Origin: Cytophagaceae bacterium
Lineage (GTDB): Bacteria > Bacteroidota > Bacteroidia > Cytophagales > Spirosomataceae
Assembly (NCBI GenBank): GCA_027491315.1
Contig: JAIXWL010000003.1
Location: 166,928-230,927, forward strand
Direction: 5' to 3'
Length of the DNA: 64,000 bases
Below, in pieces: positions 62,558-64,000 of the stretch. The position numbers and the translations under genes were made by a program. Below the pieces are notes generated by a model. The model saw only the letters and a list, made by a program, of their open reading frames with translations. It did no database searches and had not been told where the DNA came from. Position 1 is the stretch's first letter, and each line of letters begins with the position of its first letter.

Positions 62558-63811
62558 ATGCTAGCGGCTTTGTTCCTTTCATTCAGTTTGTGGGGATTTC
62601 CCCAGGATAGTCTGAAATCATCCCCTATTGTTGAACTCAACCTTCAAAAAGCTCAGTATTTCCCCCATTATTCTTCTGTCAGAAAAGAAATCTATTTTAC
62701 GACACGAGCAGATCGGGCTGATGAAGAATTGCAAGTAGCCACTTGGGATGGGGAAAAATTCATCAATCCGCAGGCTTTGAGCAGTATCAACCAAGAAAGT
62801 AACGACGGCACAGCAAGTTTGTCCAAGGATGGAAATACGATGATTTTCTCGGGCTGTGAATACCGTAATAGTTTTGGGGGCTGTGATTTATATGAGAGTA
62901 ATTGGCTGAATGGAAACTGGTCTAAACCTAGAAATTTGGGTATCCTGATAAATTCCCACGACTGGGAGGGCCAACCATGCCTAAGTGCAGATGGTCAAAA
63001 ACTCTATTTTTCATCAGACAGGCCAGGAGGTATTGGAAAAAGAGATATTTGGATGAGTGAAAAAGATGCGCAAGGTCGTTGGAAAATGGCCATTAATCTA
63101 GGTCCTCAAATCAATAGCCCAGCTGATGAACAAGGTCCCTATTGGCTGGAAGTGAATGAAGTTCTGCTATTTTCAAGTGATAAAAAAGGAGGAAAAGGAG
63201 GTTTGGATTTTTATCAAAGCACAATGGAAAATAAGCAATGGCTAGCGGCCAAAAATATATTGGAATTAAATACGCCAGACAATGAAGCAGGTATCTGCCA
63301 GGGAGTAAATAGTTTAGAATATTTTATTTCCAGAAATAAGCCAGGCCAAGCCATTGAAGAAGAGCTCCATCGGATATTCATTCCCAATAGCTATTGGTTG
63401 CCCAAAAAGACAAGTCCAAAAGCAGAAGTAAAGCTTGAGGTCAAGACTGAACCAAGTAAAATCAATTTTCAAGAAGTCAGTTTTGATGATATACAATTCG
63501 CCACGAATCAATGGGCTATCCCCACTCCTGTTCCTGAAAGTCTACACAAACTAGTAAAATTCTTGCATGAAAATCCACAGCAAAAAATAGAAATCAGGGG
63601 ACATACCGATGAAATTGGTCAAGCTAAATCTAATCAAGTGCTCTCTGAAAAAAGGGCTAATTCCATCAAAAGCTATTTAATCAGTCAAGGTATTTTAGCT
63701 AATAAAATTCAAACCAAAGGAATGAGTTTCTTAAAGCCCAAAGTAGCTAATAATCAAGCAGAAGCCCGAAAATGGAATCGTAGAATTGAGATTGTTCTTT
63801 TAAATGAGTAG
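62558..63811 (+). CDS. OmpA-family protein with PD40 beta-propeller repeats
   Basis: The 417-residue protein has a short hydrophobic N-terminus (about 1-16, signal-like). WD40-like PD40 repeats fill about 30-260 (DGTASLSKDGNTMIFSGC, GQPCLSADGQKLYFSSDR, DEQGPYWLEVNEVLLFSSD). A C-terminal OmpA domain spans about 310-417 (FDDIQFATNQWAI, IEIRGHTDEIG, LSEKRANSIKSYL, WNRRIEIVLL). Such proteins anchor to peptidoglycan while the propeller binds partners; in Bacteroidota, some are linked to secretion or motility complexes. It is co-transcribed with queE and ends in a heptamer array. Confidence 0.9.
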   Translation: MLAALFLSFSLWGFPQDSLKSSPIVELNLQKAQYFPHYSSVRKEIYFTTRADRADEELQVATWDGEKFINPQALSSINQESNDGTASLSKDGNTMIFSGCEYRNSFGGCDLYESNWLNGNWSKPRNLGILINSHDWEGQPCLSADGQKLYFSSDRPGGIGKRDIWMSEKDAQGRWKMAINLGPQINSPADEQGPYWLEVNEVLLFSSDKKGGKGGLDFYQSTMENKQWLAAKNILELNTPDNEAGICQGVNSLEYFISRNKPGQAIEEELHRIFIPNSYWLPKKTSPKAEVKLEVKTEPSKINFQEVSFDDIQFATNQWAIPTPVPESLHKLVKFLHENPQQKIEIRGHTDEIGQAKSNQVLSEKRANSIKSYLISQGILANKIQTKGMSFLKPKVANNQAEARKWNRRIEIVLLNE

Positions 63812-63818
63812 GTGGTGA

Positions 63819-64000
63819 TTAGGGGTTAGGGGTTAGGGATTAGGGATTAGGGATTAAGGATTAGGGATTAAGGATTAAGGATTAAGGATTAGGGATTAAG
63901 GAATAGGGATTAAGGATTAAGGATTAGGGATTAGGGATTAAGGATTAGGGATTAAGGATTAGGGATTAAGGATTAGGGATTAAGGATTAGGGATTAAGGA
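63819..64000 (+). repeat. Telomere-like heptamer array, 26 units, continues past window
   Basis: From 63819 to the last base the sequence reads as 26 contiguous 7-bp units, all TTAGGGG, TTAGGGA or TTAAGGA apart from one ATAGGGA, without loss of register. It starts 7 bp after the OmpA-family stop, reads in the transcription direction, and is cut by the window edge. The TTAGGG-rich stretch could form a G-quadruplex on the plus strand. Confidence 0.9.

Noticed and set aside
63819..64000. True chromosome telomere
   Set aside because: Similar short arrays occur at internal gene ends in the same window, and a linear chromosome would be exceptional here; the array merely resembles telomere DNA.

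Overview
The window is chromosomal DNA of a Bacteroidota bacterium, most likely order Cytophagales. A freshwater Spirosomaceae or Aquirufa-type organism would fit, but that genus-level guess is inference. The evidence is an AT-rich, gene-dense sequence and few Shine-Dalgarno sites. Several genes carry Bacteroidota-type -7 boxes (TAnnTTTG) close to the start codon. Lineage-typical families are present: a one-protein hybrid two-component system, a Porin_10-type porin, a DUF2723/GT117 membrane protein, a DUF4386 protein, a PG_1098-type methyltransferase and paired PPIC isomerases. No rRNA, tRNA, CRISPR array, phage or transposase was seen.

Layout: 1-4300 holds a truncated porin gene, lpxK, menC and a small unknown gene. 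4300-8440 is a minus-strand group (TrpF-like barrel, penicillin-binding protein 1A, hemF). 8500-11700 has mnmA coupled to a secreted phosphatase, then an AraC regulator. 11900-18900 has a YfcE-type phosphodiesterase and a secreted S1/P1-type nuclease whose start overlaps the end of a 1366-residue hybrid sensor-regulator, with a divergent GntR regulator beyond. 18900-31000 is mostly housekeeping: queG, grpE-dnaJ, a GT117 protein, pheS, an outer-membrane barrel, radA, truA, purL. 31000-34300 is a three-gene molybdenum hydroxylase operon. 34400-38300 holds a methyltransferase, three small uncharacterised genes and a dicarboxylate-type symporter. 38300-46500 has a LolE-like permease, rbfA, a membrane protein, rpiB, a LOG-family protein, ogt-polX and an orphan ATP-grasp protein.

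46500-48420 is the one clearly accessory patch. It contains heptamer and hairpin repeats, a DUF4386 gene, an eroded copy of the lysA 3' end, and a RelE/ParE toxin-antitoxin pair beside intact lysA. 48400-63800 returns to core functions: lysA, phoD-osmC-thyA, a PPIase-SurA-MoxR group, a cofactor group (nadE, coaX, aguA with two lipoproteins), queE and an OmpA/PD40 protein.

The most unusual signal is a family of exact 7-bp-register repeats (TTAGNNN), found just after, and sometimes inside, the 3' ends of genes. In every case but one they read in the transcription direction of the gene they follow. The exception follows a degenerate lysA 3' end instead of a live gene. The arrays follow the ATP-grasp gene, lysA, the lysA relic, thyA, moxR and the last OmpA gene, whose array of 26 units runs off the window. 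Other points of note are a PolX protein whose polymerase-site aspartates are all replaced while its PHP site is intact, a TrpF-like protein lacking the catalytic cysteine, and a PPIase with an embedded OmpA-like domain.
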